From Rhizobacter sp964253025 (lineage in GTDB: Bacteria > Pseudomonadota > Gammaproteobacteria > Burkholderiales > Burkholderiaceae_C): a stretch of 64,000 nucleotides of DNA. A model generated the notes under the pieces. That model was given only the letters and a program-made list of their open reading frames with translations. It did no database searches and had not been told where the DNA came from. The stretch is taken from the NCBI RefSeq assembly GCF_964253025.1, contig NZ_CAXUQC020000001.1, positions 3,720,001 to 3,784,000 of the forward strand. The letters are read 5' to 3'. This document shows positions 9,371 through 18,999 of this stretch, one piece after another. The translations under genes were made by a program, and so were the position numbers. How positions within the stretch are numbered: the first letter of the stretch is position 1; every line of letters begins with the position of its first letter.

Positions 9371-9736
9371 TCACGCACGCGCGCACGCCGGTTCGCTGCC
9401 TCGCCAGAGCCGGCGCCACGCCGCCCGCGCCGTGCGCCAGGCGGAAGCTTGCCGCGCCTGCCGCGGCAGGAGCAGCTGGAAGCGCCCTGCATGGCGAGCC
9501 TCCACCACCCAATGGCTGCCGGCCGGCAGCAGGTACTCTTCACCGGGCGCGAGCCAGATGTCCTCCGCCGGAGCCCCGAGGGCGCCGTCTCCGGTCAGCC
9601 AGAGCCAACCCTCGACCACCCGCAGGATCTGCCCCTGGGCCCCCACGTGCAGCGGTTCAGCCTGCCCTTGGCCCAGCGCCCACAGTGCCGTTGCCCGTCC
9701 TGCCGCCAGTTGCGCACCACTCATCAGTTGGCTCAT
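9371..9736 (-). CDS. DUF2917 family protein (cupin-like fold)
   Basis: A 121-residue protein with the DUF2917 pattern: a beta-rich core (ILRVVEGWLWLTGDG, then PAEDIWLAPGEEYLLPAGSHWVVEA and FQLLLP) followed by a basic, arginine-rich tail. DUF2917 genes are commonly found next to a LysR regulator in Burkholderiales, as here, where the LysR gene diverges across a 94-base region. The biochemical role of the family is not known to me. Start at 9736 is the first Met (MSQLMSG). Confidence 0.75.
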   Translation of the reverse strand: MSQLMSGAQLAAGRATALWALGQGQAEPLHVGAQGQILRVVEGWLWLTGDGALGAPAEDIWLAPGEEYLLPAGSHWVVEARHAGRFQLLLPRQARQASAWRTARAAWRRLWRGSEPACARA

Positions 9737-9743
9737 CTCATTG

Positions 9744-9777
9744 CTCCCTTAAACTCGGATGAGGCAACTTTAGGGAG
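9744..9777. promoter_or_regulatory. inverted repeat in the DUF2917/LysR intergenic region
   Basis: CTCCCTTAAA (9744-9753) faces TTTAGGGAG (9769-9777), an imperfect inverted repeat in the 94-base divergent region. It is the best candidate for the binding site of the adjacent LysR regulator. No footprint-grade evidence can come from sequence alone. Confidence 0.4.
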
Positions 9778-9830
9778 GGAGACCGCATGCGTCCAATGAG
9801 TTACCGGCACCGGATTATCGCGTTTGACGC

Positions 9831-10790
9831 ATGAGTAACGTTCGCCACCGTCCGCTCGGGGTGGGGCCCATCCGGGCCTTCGAAGCGGTTGCGCGCCACC
9901 TCAGTTTCCGCGCTGCAGCCGATGAACTTCACCTCACCCAGTCGGCGATCAGCCGGCAGATCCAGGCGCTGGAAGAGGAAGTCGGCGCCGTGCTGTTCCT
10001 GCGCGGGACCCGGCGTGTCGAACTCACCCCCGCCGGCGCGACGCTGCTCCGAGCGGCCGAACCGATGCTCGACCGGCTCGACACCGCCGTCCGTCAGATC
10101 CGCCAGGCCGGCGGCCGGCGGGTGGTGAGCGTGTCGACCTTCGCCTCGTTCGCGTCGCTGTGGCTCATTCCGCGCCTCGAGGCCTTTCAGCGCGAATACC
10201 CGCAGATCGACCTGCGGGTCAACGCCAGCGACGCCCTGGTGGACCCGGACGGCAACGACACGGGCGCGGTCGACATCGCGCTGCGCTACTGTCGGCCCGA
10301 GGGCGCGACCCCGGATTCCGTGAGGCTCTTCGACGAAATCGTGACGCCGCTGGCCAGCCCGGCCTACATCAAGCGATCCCGCATCAGCGGCCCGCCGCTG
10401 GCAGTGCCCGCCGACCTTGCGGCCCACACGCTGATGGAAGAGGACAACCCGCGCGACAGCGCGGAGTACGTCAGCTGGAGCCGATGGCTGCGCGAGCAAG
10501 GCCTGGCTGACCTGCAGCCCGCCCGCTGGGTGTACTTCAACTACACCTACCAGCAGGTGCAAGCCGCCCTGGCCGGTCAGGGGGTCACCATGGGCCGGCT
10601 CGCGATGTCGCTCGAAGCCACACAACGCGGCGATCTGGTGGAACTCTTCCCTGGCACCCGTCTCACCTCGCCGTACACCTACTGGCTGATCAAGCCGCCG
10701 GCGGCTCGCATGTCCGAGGAAGCGCTGCGCTTTTGCGAATGGGTGGAGTCGCAGGCAGATGCAACGCGCGCTGCGCTGGCGGCGAGTTGA
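9831..10790 (+). CDS. LysR-family transcriptional regulator (GcvA-like)
   Basis: A 319-residue LysR regulator. The N-terminal winged helix-turn-helix is clear: IRAFEAVARHLSFRAAADELHLTQSAISRQIQALEE, then the wing (TRRVELTPAGATLL). The effector domain begins near residue 95 (RVVSVSTFASFASLWLIPRL), which resembles the GcvA/AmpR branch. It is divergent from the DUF2917 gene, which is probably its target. The downstream GGDEF gene starts 55 bases later and may be separate. Confidence 0.9.
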   Translation: MSNVRHRPLGVGPIRAFEAVARHLSFRAAADELHLTQSAISRQIQALEEEVGAVLFLRGTRRVELTPAGATLLRAAEPMLDRLDTAVRQIRQAGGRRVVSVSTFASFASLWLIPRLEAFQREYPQIDLRVNASDALVDPDGNDTGAVDIALRYCRPEGATPDSVRLFDEIVTPLASPAYIKRSRISGPPLAVPADLAAHTLMEEDNPRDSAEYVSWSRWLREQGLADLQPARWVYFNYTYQQVQAALAGQGVTMGRLAMSLEATQRGDLVELFPGTRLTSPYTYWLIKPPAARMSEEALRFCEWVESQADATRAALAAS

Positions 10791-10845
10791 GCGGACGACG
10801 GAGCCCACAGCCACGGTCAGAATGAAACCCTCGAACGGAAGCGCA

Positions 10846-11964
10846 ATGACAACACCGCCTTCAGAAGAGGAAATCGTTCGCCGCCAGACTGTGCGCATTC
10901 GGCGCCTCGGGATGGTCGTCGCCTCCTATGCAGTGACGGCCACGGTCGTGTTCACCTGCTACGCACTCGGTCTGCTCCCGGGCTCGGTACTGGTGAAGTA
11001 CCTGCTATGGATCGCGGCCCTGAACGGGATGTTCTACATCGCCTTCCGAACGCGCTTGAACCTTCGCTTGGCGGACCCCAACCTCACCATGGCGCAAATG
11101 CTCGTGTGCGTTCCGCCAACGTTGTATGTGATGTACTGGCTGGCAAGCCCGCAGGCGCGAAGCACGTTCCTGCTGCTGATTTCAGTGCCGCTGATTTATG
11201 GAACGCTCGGCCTGGAGGCGCGGCGACTGGCGTTTGTCGCGGTCATGTACGTGTTGGGCTATCTGAGCCTTCTCTTTGCACTCGAGAATTTTCGTCCCGG
11301 GTTTGCCGAGCGCAAGGCCAACATCATCGAGCTGATCACCTTGCTAGGCACGTCGGCTCAGATCGCGCTGATTGGCGGGTACATCTCCAAGCTGCGCCAC
11401 ACACTCAGCGAACGCAGCGCCGACCTCAACCAAGCGCTTCTCCGAATCTCGGACATGGCCAATCGTGATGAGTTGACCGGCATTGCAAACCGGCGCCAGC
11501 TTGTCCAATTCATCAACAACGAGATCAGTCGTTGCGCGCGCGGCGGTGCTGAGTTCAGCGTGTGCCTGATCGACATCGACTTCTTCAAGCGCATCAACGA
11601 TGTCCACGGTCACCTTGCGGGCGACGAGGTTCTTCGCAAGCTGGCCTCGCATGTGGCAGGCCGCGTCCGGGACGTTGACTGCTTCGGGCGCTACGGCGGC
11701 GAAGAGTTTCTTCTTGTGATGCCACAAACCACGCTGTCCGGAGCGCAGGCCAAGGCCGAGGGAGTGCGCATGGCGGTGGCGAGCTTGGCCTACGAAGGCC
11801 TGCCGCCGGGATTCTCCATCACCGTTTCCGCCGGCGTCGCCCAGCACCAGTCCGGCGAGTCGCTGGAGCATCTGGTGGGGCGGGCCGACAGCGCCTTGTA
11901 CCGGGCGAAAGCAGAGGGACGCGACCGAGTCGTGCTGGCAGGAAGTCCGACAACGACGCCCTGA
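10846..11964 (+). CDS. membrane diguanylate cyclase (GGDEF)
   Basis: A 372-residue enzyme that makes cyclic di-GMP from two GTP. About six hydrophobic segments fill residues 20-190. A short coiled linker (LRHTLSERSADLNQALLRIS) leads to the GGDEF domain, which starts at DELTGIANRR. The active-site signature is GGEEF at residues 284-288, so it should be catalytically active. The inhibitory I-site RxxD is present as RDVD, exactly five residues before GGEEF, so product inhibition is expected. The ATG at 10846 has GGAAG upstream; an in-frame ATG at 10822 lacks one. The membrane part is not a recognised named sensor. Confidence 0.9.
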   Translation: MTTPPSEEEIVRRQTVRIRRLGMVVASYAVTATVVFTCYALGLLPGSVLVKYLLWIAALNGMFYIAFRTRLNLRLADPNLTMAQMLVCVPPTLYVMYWLASPQARSTFLLLISVPLIYGTLGLEARRLAFVAVMYVLGYLSLLFALENFRPGFAERKANIIELITLLGTSAQIALIGGYISKLRHTLSERSADLNQALLRISDMANRDELTGIANRRQLVQFINNEISRCARGGAEFSVCLIDIDFFKRINDVHGHLAGDEVLRKLASHVAGRVRDVDCFGRYGGEEFLLVMPQTTLSGAQAKAEGVRMAVASLAYEGLPPGFSITVSAGVAQHQSGESLEHLVGRADSALYRAKAEGRDRVVLAGSPTTTP

Positions 11965-12184
11965 GCTGCACGAGGGCCCGTGGCGGCCGGCTCCCGCGCG
12001 GTTCGCACGGTGCGGTCCCGGCCGCCCAGGGTACATCGCGCAGCATCGTCAATTCGAGAAGCCGAGCACGTTGGGTCGCGCCTGGCCCCACGGCCGAACG
12101 GCCCAACTGTCCCAGCCGGCAGCGTCGGCAGGACCCCTGCGCATCCGGACGCGACCTCGACCGGTGGCTAGTGCAGACGCAGGA

Positions 12185-13579
12185 CTAGCCCGCCACAGCC
12201 GATGCCCGCATGCGCAGCGCGTACTTCAACCACCGGCGCTTGCGCCAACGGTGCAGCACGGCCAGGCCGCGCAGCCATTCGTCGATCAGGAAAGCGCACC
12301 ACACACCCACCAGCCCGAAGCCGAAGTAGCTTCCCAGGAGCCAGCCCCCGAAGGCCATGATGGTCCACTGCGAGATGAGGCCGGCATACAGCGGATAGCG
12401 CGCGTCGCCCGCGGCGCGTAGGCTGTTGATGACGATGAGGTTGAACGCCCGGGCCGGCTCCAGCAGCAATCCCATGCGCAGCAGGATGGTGCCCGTGGCG
12501 ATGATGGCCGGATCCTTGGTGAAGAAGCCGAGCAGCCATGGCGCGAGGAGCGCGAACACGGTGGCGATGCACATCGTGACGACGAGGCCGATGCGCAGGC
12601 TTCGCATGCACTCGGCATACGCGTCGTCGAAACTGCCGGCGCCCACCAGCCGACCGATGACAATCTCGGTGGCCAGCCCGATGGACAGGCTGCACAGCAG
12701 CATCACCATCGCGATCTGCATGGTGTACGTCTGCGCCGCGAGGGTGGTGTCCCCCATGCGGGCGGTGAAGGCGGTGATCACCATGAAGGCCGCCCACCAG
12801 CTGATGTTCTCGCCGGCGGCGGGCAGGCCGATGTGGAGGATGCGGCCCAGCCGCTCACGATGAAAGGTGAGGAAGTCGGCCACGCGCAGCTTCAGGTGGG
12901 TGTGGTGCTCGACGAGGATCCACAGCGCCACGCAGGCCACGAAGCGGCTGAACACCGTCGAGAGGGCGACCCCCACGACGCCCATCTCGGGTGCGCCGAA
13001 CAGGCCGAACAGCAGCACGGCGTTGCCGATGAAGTTCAGCACGTTCTGGCCGAGCACCACCACCATCACTTCCCGCGTGTGGCCATGCGAACGCAGCACG
13101 GCGGACAGCGCGAAATTCATCGCCTCCAGGAACAGCGTGCCGCCCATCAGGTGCAGGAAGGGCACGGCATGCACCAGCAGCCCGTCGGACAGTTGCAGCA
13201 GCCTGAGCATCGGCTCGGCGAAGAACCAGACGGCCACGCTGACGATCAGGCCCAGCCAGGTGTTGGTCCCCACGGCGGTGGCTGCGATGCGATCAGCGCC
13301 CTCGCGGTCCTTTGCCCCCAGGTGGTGGGTGATCACCACCGAGGCGCCGATCGAGAAGAAACTGAAGACGATGAGGAACAGCACCACCACCTGGTTCGCC
13401 GAGCCGAGCGCGGCGACGGCGTCGTCGGACACGTGGCTGACCATGAAGGTGTCAACGACGCCGGTGAGGATGTGGAGCGCCTGTTCGATGAAGATCGGCC
13501 AGGCCAGGGCGATCAGGCCCGGAGGCGGCTTGGGAGTGGTGTCGGTCAAGGGAAGATCCTGCGCGGCCTGGAACCGCAT
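12185..13579 (-). CDS. MATE family efflux transporter
   Basis: A roughly 464-residue, 12-helix cation antiporter that exports organic cations or drugs. Family landmarks are the first helix ALAWPIFIEQALHILTGVVDTFMVSHVS, DAVAALGSANQV, and in the second half GLPAAGENISWW and LSIGLATEIVIGRLVGAG. The Met at 13579 has no clear ribosome site; a TTG at 13549 is preceded by AGGAT and would remove ten residues, so the start is uncertain. The 220 bases downstream to the GGDEF gene hold no recognisable feature. Confidence 0.88.
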   Translation of the reverse strand: MRFQAAQDLPLTDTTPKPPPGLIALAWPIFIEQALHILTGVVDTFMVSHVSDDAVAALGSANQVVVLFLIVFSFFSIGASVVITHHLGAKDREGADRIAATAVGTNTWLGLIVSVAVWFFAEPMLRLLQLSDGLLVHAVPFLHLMGGTLFLEAMNFALSAVLRSHGHTREVMVVVLGQNVLNFIGNAVLLFGLFGAPEMGVVGVALSTVFSRFVACVALWILVEHHTHLKLRVADFLTFHRERLGRILHIGLPAAGENISWWAAFMVITAFTARMGDTTLAAQTYTMQIAMVMLLCSLSIGLATEIVIGRLVGAGSFDDAYAECMRSLRIGLVVTMCIATVFALLAPWLLGFFTKDPAIIATGTILLRMGLLLEPARAFNLIVINSLRAAGDARYPLYAGLISQWTIMAFGGWLLGSYFGFGLVGVWCAFLIDEWLRGLAVLHRWRKRRWLKYALRMRASAVAG

Positions 13580-13687
13580 CCAAAAGCATACTGGAGTTCC
13601 ATGAATGCTGCCTGACAGGCACAGCACCCGTGACGCGGCGCAACAGCATTCCTCGATGTCCCGGGCCGGGCTCTACCCTTCGTTACA

Positions 13688-13717
13688 TGAGGGATTCCGA
13701 ATGCAGGTAAACCCTCA
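13688..13717. repeat. short inverted repeat upstream of the glycine-zipper gene
   Basis: TGAGGG (13688-13693) and CCCTCA (13712-13717) are separated by 18 bases, about 80 bases before the start codon at 13798. It could be an operator or leader structure; the evidence is weak. Confidence 0.25.
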
Positions 13718-13797
13718 TCGTGGCGGACGCGTTGGCAGATCATCCCGGTCGGCTCCGCGCCACCGTCCGAACGACGAACGATGAAAGAGGGAATGAC

Positions 13798-14352
13798 ATG
13801 AGCCAACTTGCAGCAGCGACCCACACTGACAACGCACCCGCCACCTCCGGCCGCAAGCTGCCGGTGTGGGCGATCGCCGGCGTGGTGGGCGTGCTGGCCG
13901 CCGTCGGCGGCGGCGCGCTCTCGACGGCGCTGGTGAAGAACCAGGCGCCGCAACCGGAGGTCGCCGAGATTGCCGACACGCCCGCCACCAAGCCCCAGGC
14001 ACCCGTCGCCAAGCCGGCGCGCCCGGCGCCCGCCCGCGCAGTCGCCGTCTGCAGCAACTGCGGCACGGTGGAGAAGGTCGTGGCATTGAAGCAAAAGGGT
14101 GAAGGCACGGGGGTGGGGGCCGTTGCCGGCGGCGTGGTTGGCGGCCTGCTGGGCCACCAGGTCGGCGGCGGCAATGGCAAGAAGGCCATGACCGTGATCG
14201 GCGCCGTCGGTGGCGGCGTGGCAGGCCACGAGATCGAGAAGCAGGCCCGAGCCACGACCGTCTACAAGGTGACGGTGCGGATGGACGACGGCAGCGTGCG
14301 CACCGTCACCCAGTCCACTGCACCGGCGGTGGGCTCGCAGATCAAGCTCTGA
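13798..14352 (+). CDS. glycine-zipper 2TM domain protein
   Basis: A 184-residue inner-membrane-anchored protein. One membrane segment lies at about residues 21-47 (LPVWAIAGVVGVLAAVGGGALSTALV), followed by a Pro/Ala-rich linker. A conserved block CSNCGTVEKVVALKQKGEG precedes the glycine zipper (GAVAGGVVGGLLGHQVGGGNGK then VIGAVGGGVAGHEIEKQ), as in SlyB and 17-kDa surface antigen relatives. A C-terminal strand domain (YKVTVRMDDGSVRTVTQ) closes it. Unlike SlyB it has no lipobox. AAAGAGGGA lies 7 bases before the ATG. The role is probably envelope integrity, by family only. Confidence 0.85.
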   Translation: MSQLAAATHTDNAPATSGRKLPVWAIAGVVGVLAAVGGGALSTALVKNQAPQPEVAEIADTPATKPQAPVAKPARPAPARAVAVCSNCGTVEKVVALKQKGEGTGVGAVAGGVVGGLLGHQVGGGNGKKAMTVIGAVGGGVAGHEIEKQARATTVYKVTVRMDDGSVRTVTQSTAPAVGSQIKL

Positions 14353-14367
14353 CCTGCGGCAGGCGCG

Positions 14368-15894
14368 TCAATCCCAGCGGTTGCGCGCCTTGAAGTACTT
14401 GAAGTCGGGGCGGCGGTCGTCCGGCAGGAACACCGCGGCCGCCCGCGCCGGCACCTCCACCCGCGTCTGGCCGCCCATCAGGGGTTCGGCCTTGCCCTCG
14501 CCCACGGCGTCCCGCAGGCACAGGCCGCTGTAGAGGTGCGGGTCGGGCAGCAGCAGCGACGCCTTGAACGGCTGGCCCGAGCGGTTCAACACGACGAGGG
14601 CCGACTCGCCGGGCTGCCCGGTGTGGCGCAGGAACACCAGGGCATCCGTGCCGTCCAGGCGGTCACCCAGCACGGTCAGCTTCCCCTGCCACAGCGCCGG
14701 ATGTGCTTGGCGAAGGTCGATCAAGCGGCGGTAGAAGTCGCGCGTGGCCATGTCCCAACGGTCTTCGCGCCATTCCATGGGTCGCCGGCAATCCGGATCC
14801 GCGGCCCCCTCCATGCCGTTCTCTTCCCCGTAGTAGATGACCGGAATCCCCGGCAGCGTGAACTGCGCGGTGAGCGCCAACTGACGATCCGTCCAGTCCG
14901 GCAGCATGTGCTTGAGCCGCGGGGTGTCGTGGCTTGCCAGCATGTTCCAGGACGACAGCGAACCGGCGTGGCCGCAGCCGACATAGCCGTCCCACAACGC
15001 GGCGTTGGACTGCCGCGCGCCCACGTCACCGGACAACCAGCCGAGCACGGCAGCCCGCTGGTAGTAGTTCATCACCCCGGTGAAGCGGTCCTCGCCGATC
15101 CAGTCGCCCGGATGGTTCATCAGCTCGCCGAGCAGCTCCGCCCGCGGGTGCAGCGGATGCAAGGTGGCGCGCATGCGCCGCACGAACGGCAGGCCGATGT
15201 CCTGGGCGGTGTCGAAGCGCCAGCCCTGGATCCCCATGTCGAGGAAACGCTGCAGCACACTGCCGTCGCGCCGGTAGAGGATGTCCTGCAGTTCCGGCGC
15301 GTCCAGCTTGAGTTCCGCCATGTGGCGGTAGCCCCACCAACACAGGTAGCTGGCCGCCTCCAGCTCGGCGGGATCGTCCGTGGTCAGCTCGACGCCGGTG
15401 TCGCGGTCGACGAAGGTGAACCAGTCGCGGTACGGGTGCTCGCCGCGGCGCGCGGCGAGGAACCAGGGGTGGCGGTCGCTCACGTGGTTGAGCGCCGCAT
15501 CGAGCACCACGCCGATGCCCTGGCCCCGCGCGCCCTCGAGCAGCTGGCGGAACACCGCTTCGTCGCCGAACATCGGGTCGATGCGATCGAAGCTCAGCGC
15601 GTCGTACTTGTGGTTGGAGGGCGCCTCGAAGAGGGGTGTGAAGTAGAGCGTCGTGGCGCCCAGTTCCGAGAGGTAGGACAGGCGGTCGATCACCCCTTGC
15701 AGGTCGCCGCCGTAGAACACGTCGCCCGGGTCGGGCGCGCCCGAGCCCAGCACCGGTTCATCCCACGCCCGGCGCACGGCACGCTGCCGCTGGTAGGGCG
15801 CCTGGGCGAGCTTGGATCGGCTGTCGTGCGGTTGGCCGATGGCGAATCGCTCGGGGAAGATCTGGTAGACGATCTGGCGGTGGTAGTGCGTCAT
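14368..15894 (-). CDS. GH13 maltodextrin glucosidase / alpha-amylase family protein
   Basis: A 508-residue cytoplasmic-looking GH13 enzyme that resembles MalZ and cyclomaltodextrinases. It begins YHRQIVYQIFPERFAIG and has YFTPLFEAPSNHKYDALSFDRIDP and region I DAALNHVSD. The catalytic triad is Asp228 (GWRFDTAQ), Glu257 (LLGELMNH) and Asp323 (LASHDTPR). It has no signal peptide and is shorter than MalZ because the N-terminal domain is reduced. It probably degrades imported maltodextrins, together with pulA and malE about 13 kb away. It diverges from the response regulator across 271 bases. Confidence 0.9.
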   Translation of the reverse strand: MTHYHRQIVYQIFPERFAIGQPHDSRSKLAQAPYQRQRAVRRAWDEPVLGSGAPDPGDVFYGGDLQGVIDRLSYLSELGATTLYFTPLFEAPSNHKYDALSFDRIDPMFGDEAVFRQLLEGARGQGIGVVLDAALNHVSDRHPWFLAARRGEHPYRDWFTFVDRDTGVELTTDDPAELEAASYLCWWGYRHMAELKLDAPELQDILYRRDGSVLQRFLDMGIQGWRFDTAQDIGLPFVRRMRATLHPLHPRAELLGELMNHPGDWIGEDRFTGVMNYYQRAAVLGWLSGDVGARQSNAALWDGYVGCGHAGSLSSWNMLASHDTPRLKHMLPDWTDRQLALTAQFTLPGIPVIYYGEENGMEGAADPDCRRPMEWREDRWDMATRDFYRRLIDLRQAHPALWQGKLTVLGDRLDGTDALVFLRHTGQPGESALVVLNRSGQPFKASLLLPDPHLYSGLCLRDAVGEGKAEPLMGGQTRVEVPARAAAVFLPDDRRPDFKYFKARNRWD

Positions 15895-16031
15895 GGCTGC
15901 GGCGGAAAGTCAGGGGCTGCGGGCGCGGCAAGGGCCGACCCGGGGACGCGTCGAGCCGCGCGGCCCGCATGGCGGCAGGCGGCCCTCGCGCCCCGTCAGG
16001 GCGGGCGATCGGAACATCTTCTGAACCGATC

Positions 16032-16049
16032 CAGATAAGACTGTATCTG
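16032..16049. promoter_or_regulatory. inverted repeat between the GH13 and response-regulator genes
   Basis: CAGATA-N6-TATCTG lies in the 271-base divergent region, which is otherwise GC-rich. It may be an operator for either gene. I see no clear sigma-70 promoter to anchor it. Confidence 0.3.
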
Positions 16050-16165
16050 AATCTTCAGCCGCTGTGTCACCCGCAAGTGATCACGCTGTCACGCCCCGGA
16101 CGCGGGGCGATTCGGCAAACGATGTACGCTTGGGGCTTCGTGTTCCACGTTCGCACCGCAAGCCC

Positions 16166-16933
16166 TTGACTCCCCAACACCTGGCCGTCCTCGACGACGA
16201 AAAAGACATCACCCAGTTGCTGGCCGGCTACCTGCAAGGGCACGGCTTCCGGGTGACGCAAGTGCATACGGGGCGCGACCTCCTCCAGCTGATGCTCACC
16301 GACCCGCCGGCGCTGGTGCTGCTGGACCTGGGCCTGCCCGGCGAGGACGGTTTCGCCATCGCCCGCCAGCTTCGCGAGCACTGGCGCTGTGGCCTGGTGA
16401 TCGTCACGGGCCGCGGCGACGCCATCGACAAGGTGGTGGGACTTGAAGTGGGTGCGGACGACTACATGACCAAGCCGTTCGACCTGCGCGAGCTGGTCGC
16501 CCGGATCAAGGCGGTGCTTCGCCGCATCGAGCCCGCGGCCGCGCCCCCGGTCGCCATCCCGGTGCCGGCTCCGGCGCCGGCTCCCGTGACGCCACCCGGC
16601 GCCGCCCCGGCCGCAGACCGCTGGCGCTTCGCCGGCTGGGTGCTGGACGAAGGCGCCCGCGACCTGCGCGCAGCCGACGGCCACTCGGTGCCCCTCACGA
16701 CGGGCGAGTTCGACCTGCTCTGCGTGCTGGTCCACCATGCGGGCCGGGTGTTGTCGCGCGACTTCCTGCTGGAGCACACCCGGGGCCGCTCCTCCGGCCC
16801 GTTCGACCGCACCATCGACGTCCAGGTCGGCCGGCTGCGCCGCAAGATCGAGGCGGACCCCGATCAACCGCAGCTCATCAAGTCCGTGCGGGGTGCCGGC
16901 TACGTGCTGGTCCCGGCGGTGGAGGCCGCATGA
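16166..16933 (+). CDS. OmpR/PhoB-family response regulator
   Basis: A 255-residue two-component regulator. The receiver domain has the acidic pair in LAVLDDEKD, phospho-acceptor Asp54 (LLDLGLPGEDG), the Thr in VIVTGRGD and the Lys in YMTKPFDLRE. A Pro/Ala linker (about residues 128-150) leads to the winged-helix DNA-binding domain ending SVRGAGYVLV. The start is chosen at a TTG (16166), because it places the first receiver strand at the usual position; the frame also continues to a GTG at 16064 without family support. Its stop overlaps the start of the following kinase (ATGA), so the two form an operon and very likely a cognate pair. Confidence 0.88.
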   Translation: MTPQHLAVLDDEKDITQLLAGYLQGHGFRVTQVHTGRDLLQLMLTDPPALVLLDLGLPGEDGFAIARQLREHWRCGLVIVTGRGDAIDKVVGLEVGADDYMTKPFDLRELVARIKAVLRRIEPAAAPPVAIPVPAPAPAPVTPPGAAPAADRWRFAGWVLDEGARDLRAADGHSVPLTTGEFDLLCVLVHHAGRVLSRDFLLEHTRGRSSGPFDRTIDVQVGRLRRKIEADPDQPQLIKSVRGAGYVLVPAVEAA

Positions 16934-18999
16934 ACCGACACGTTCCCCCAGCCGACGAGCCCAACCTCTACCGTTCGTTGTTCGCGGCCTATCCGGACGC
17001 CCTGCTGCTGGTGGACGGCGACGGCCTGATCCGCCTTAGCAACCCGGCGGCGGACGTGCTCCTGGGCTATGACGCCGGCGAGCTTGTCGGCATGTCCGTC
17101 GAGGACCTGGTGCCCGACAGCATCCGGCCGCGGCACGCGGGCTATCGCCATGGGTATGCGAAGACGCCTCGACCGCGCCCCATGGGCACGCAGATGGACC
17201 TGTCGGCCAAGCGACGAGACGGCTCGGAGGTGATGGTCGAGATCGCGCTCAGCCCGCTGCAGGGCCTGGGCCTCCCGTACACGGTCGCGGCCATCCGCGG
17301 CATCGGCGACTACCCACGGGTCAAGCAGGCACTGCTGCGCGCTCGCTACAGCGAGTCCGTGGCGCGCATCGGCCGCTTGGCGGTCGACACCCGTGATCCG
17401 CAGGTGCTGCTGCAGCGCATTCCCGCGGAAGCCGCCGAGGCGCTGCAGGTGGACACCGCGATCCTCTTCGTCCTGGCCCACGACGGCGCGGAGTTCACGG
17501 TCGCGGCCGGCGTCGGCTTGCTGCCGGACGAGGCTGTAGGGACCCGGGTCCCGAACCGCCCGGACACCATGCCCGGCTACGCCTTCGCACGGGGCAGCGA
17601 GCCCCTGGTCGTCCACGACTATCGCAACGCACCCGGCTTTCCCGTTCCGGCGTCGCACTTCGCCGCCGGGCTCAGCAGCACGCTGGCGGTGCCCTTGTCA
17701 GACCGGGGTCGCGATGTCGGCCTGCTGCAAGTGCGCTCCCGCCAGATCCAGCGCTTCGGCGATGACGAGGTCCGCTTTCTGGAGTCGATCTCCAACCTGC
17801 TCGCCGCCACACTGCAACGGGTGCTGACCGAAGAATCGCTGCGGCATTCGCAGCGGCTCGAAAGCGTGGGCCAGCTCACCGGCGGGATCGCTCACGACTT
17901 CAACAACCTGCTCACGGTCATCCAGGGCAACCTGCAGGTGCTGGAGGAAATGCCCGCCGTGGCCGAGGACGACCACGCCCGCCACTTGGTCGCCGCCGCC
18001 ACCCGGGCCAGCCGCCGCGGCGCAGACCTCACCGGCAAGTTGCTCGCGTTCTCGCGCCGCCAGGTCCTGAGCCCGAGCCAGGTCGATGTGCAGGCCATGC
18101 TGCGGTCCCTTGCCGATATGCTCCGGCGGACCCTGGACCAGCGCATCCGCATCGACGTCGACTGCCCGCCGGACCTGCCGCCATGCCAGGCCGACGCCAG
18201 CCAACTCGAGTCGGCCCTGCTCAACATCGCCATCAACGCCCGGGACGCCATGCCGGCCGGCGGCAGGCTGAGCTTCCGTGCCCGTGTCGTCGATGCCCTG
18301 CCCACGGTCGTCACCGGGCCGTTCGAGATCGACGACGACGCGCCCCAGGGCTACATCTCGATCGCCATCGGTGACACCGGGGCCGGCATGCCGGACTCGG
18401 TCAAGGACCGGGCGTTCGAACCCTTCTTCACCACCAAGGAAGCCGGGCGCGGCACCGGTCTCGGACTGAGCACGGTGTACGGCTTCGTACGCCAGTCCCG
18501 CGGTGCCGTCACGCTGGACAGCGAGGCGGGCCTGGGCACCACCGTCACCCTCTTCCTCCCGTTCGACACCGAGGCCGTCGCCGAGCAGGAGGCGCCGATG
18601 GTGGCCGACACCATCCCGCAGGGCTTGAGCGTGCTGCTGGTGGAAGATGAGCCGGAGGTGCGCGCGGTCGCGGTGCGCTTCCTGAACGGCTTCGGCTGCA
18701 AGGTGACCCCTTGCGCCACCGGGGAGCAGGCCTTGCTGCGGCTCACGCCGGAGGCGGGCTTCGAGCTGCTGCTCTCCGACATTGCCCTCGGCCCCGGCAT
18801 CCGGGGCACCGAGCTCGCCCGCGAGGCGCAGGTGCGCCAGCCCGAGCTCAAGGTGCTGCTGGTGTCCGGCTTCTCCGAAGAGCTGCTCGACACCAGTGAC
18901 AGCGCTCCGCCTTCGTGGGAGCTGCTGGCCAAACCGTATTCACGCGAGGAACTGCGCCAGGCGATCGCCCGCGCGCTGAGCCCCGATCCCGCTCACTGA
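16930..18999 (+). CDS. PAS-GAF hybrid sensor histidine kinase
   Basis: A 689-residue soluble hybrid kinase. Order: PAS (about residues 10-125; LFAAYPDALLLVDGDGLIRLSNPAADVLLGY), GAF (about 150-295), dimerisation/H-box GGIAHDFNNLL with His322, ATPase domain (NIAINARDAM, GDTGAGMPD, FEPFFTTKEAG, GTGLGLSTVYGFV), then a C-terminal receiver with Asp617 (LLSDIALGPG). There is no membrane segment, so the signal is cytoplasmic, perhaps a redox or small-molecule ligand of the PAS or GAF domain. It starts within the stop of the OmpR-type regulator. Its last bases overlap the convergent crp/fnr-like gene by 7 bases. Confidence 0.92.
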   Translation: MNRHVPPADEPNLYRSLFAAYPDALLLVDGDGLIRLSNPAADVLLGYDAGELVGMSVEDLVPDSIRPRHAGYRHGYAKTPRPRPMGTQMDLSAKRRDGSEVMVEIALSPLQGLGLPYTVAAIRGIGDYPRVKQALLRARYSESVARIGRLAVDTRDPQVLLQRIPAEAAEALQVDTAILFVLAHDGAEFTVAAGVGLLPDEAVGTRVPNRPDTMPGYAFARGSEPLVVHDYRNAPGFPVPASHFAAGLSSTLAVPLSDRGRDVGLLQVRSRQIQRFGDDEVRFLESISNLLAATLQRVLTEESLRHSQRLESVGQLTGGIAHDFNNLLTVIQGNLQVLEEMPAVAEDDHARHLVAAATRASRRGADLTGKLLAFSRRQVLSPSQVDVQAMLRSLADMLRRTLDQRIRIDVDCPPDLPPCQADASQLESALLNIAINARDAMPAGGRLSFRARVVDALPTVVTGPFEIDDDAPQGYISIAIGDTGAGMPDSVKDRAFEPFFTTKEAGRGTGLGLSTVYGFVRQSRGAVTLDSEAGLGTTVTLFLPFDTEAVAEQEAPMVADTIPQGLSVLLVEDEPEVRAVAVRFLNGFGCKVTPCATGEQALLRLTPEAGFELLLSDIALGPGIRGTELAREAQVRQPELKVLLVSGFSEELLDTSDSAPPSWELLAKPYSREELRQAIARALSPDPAH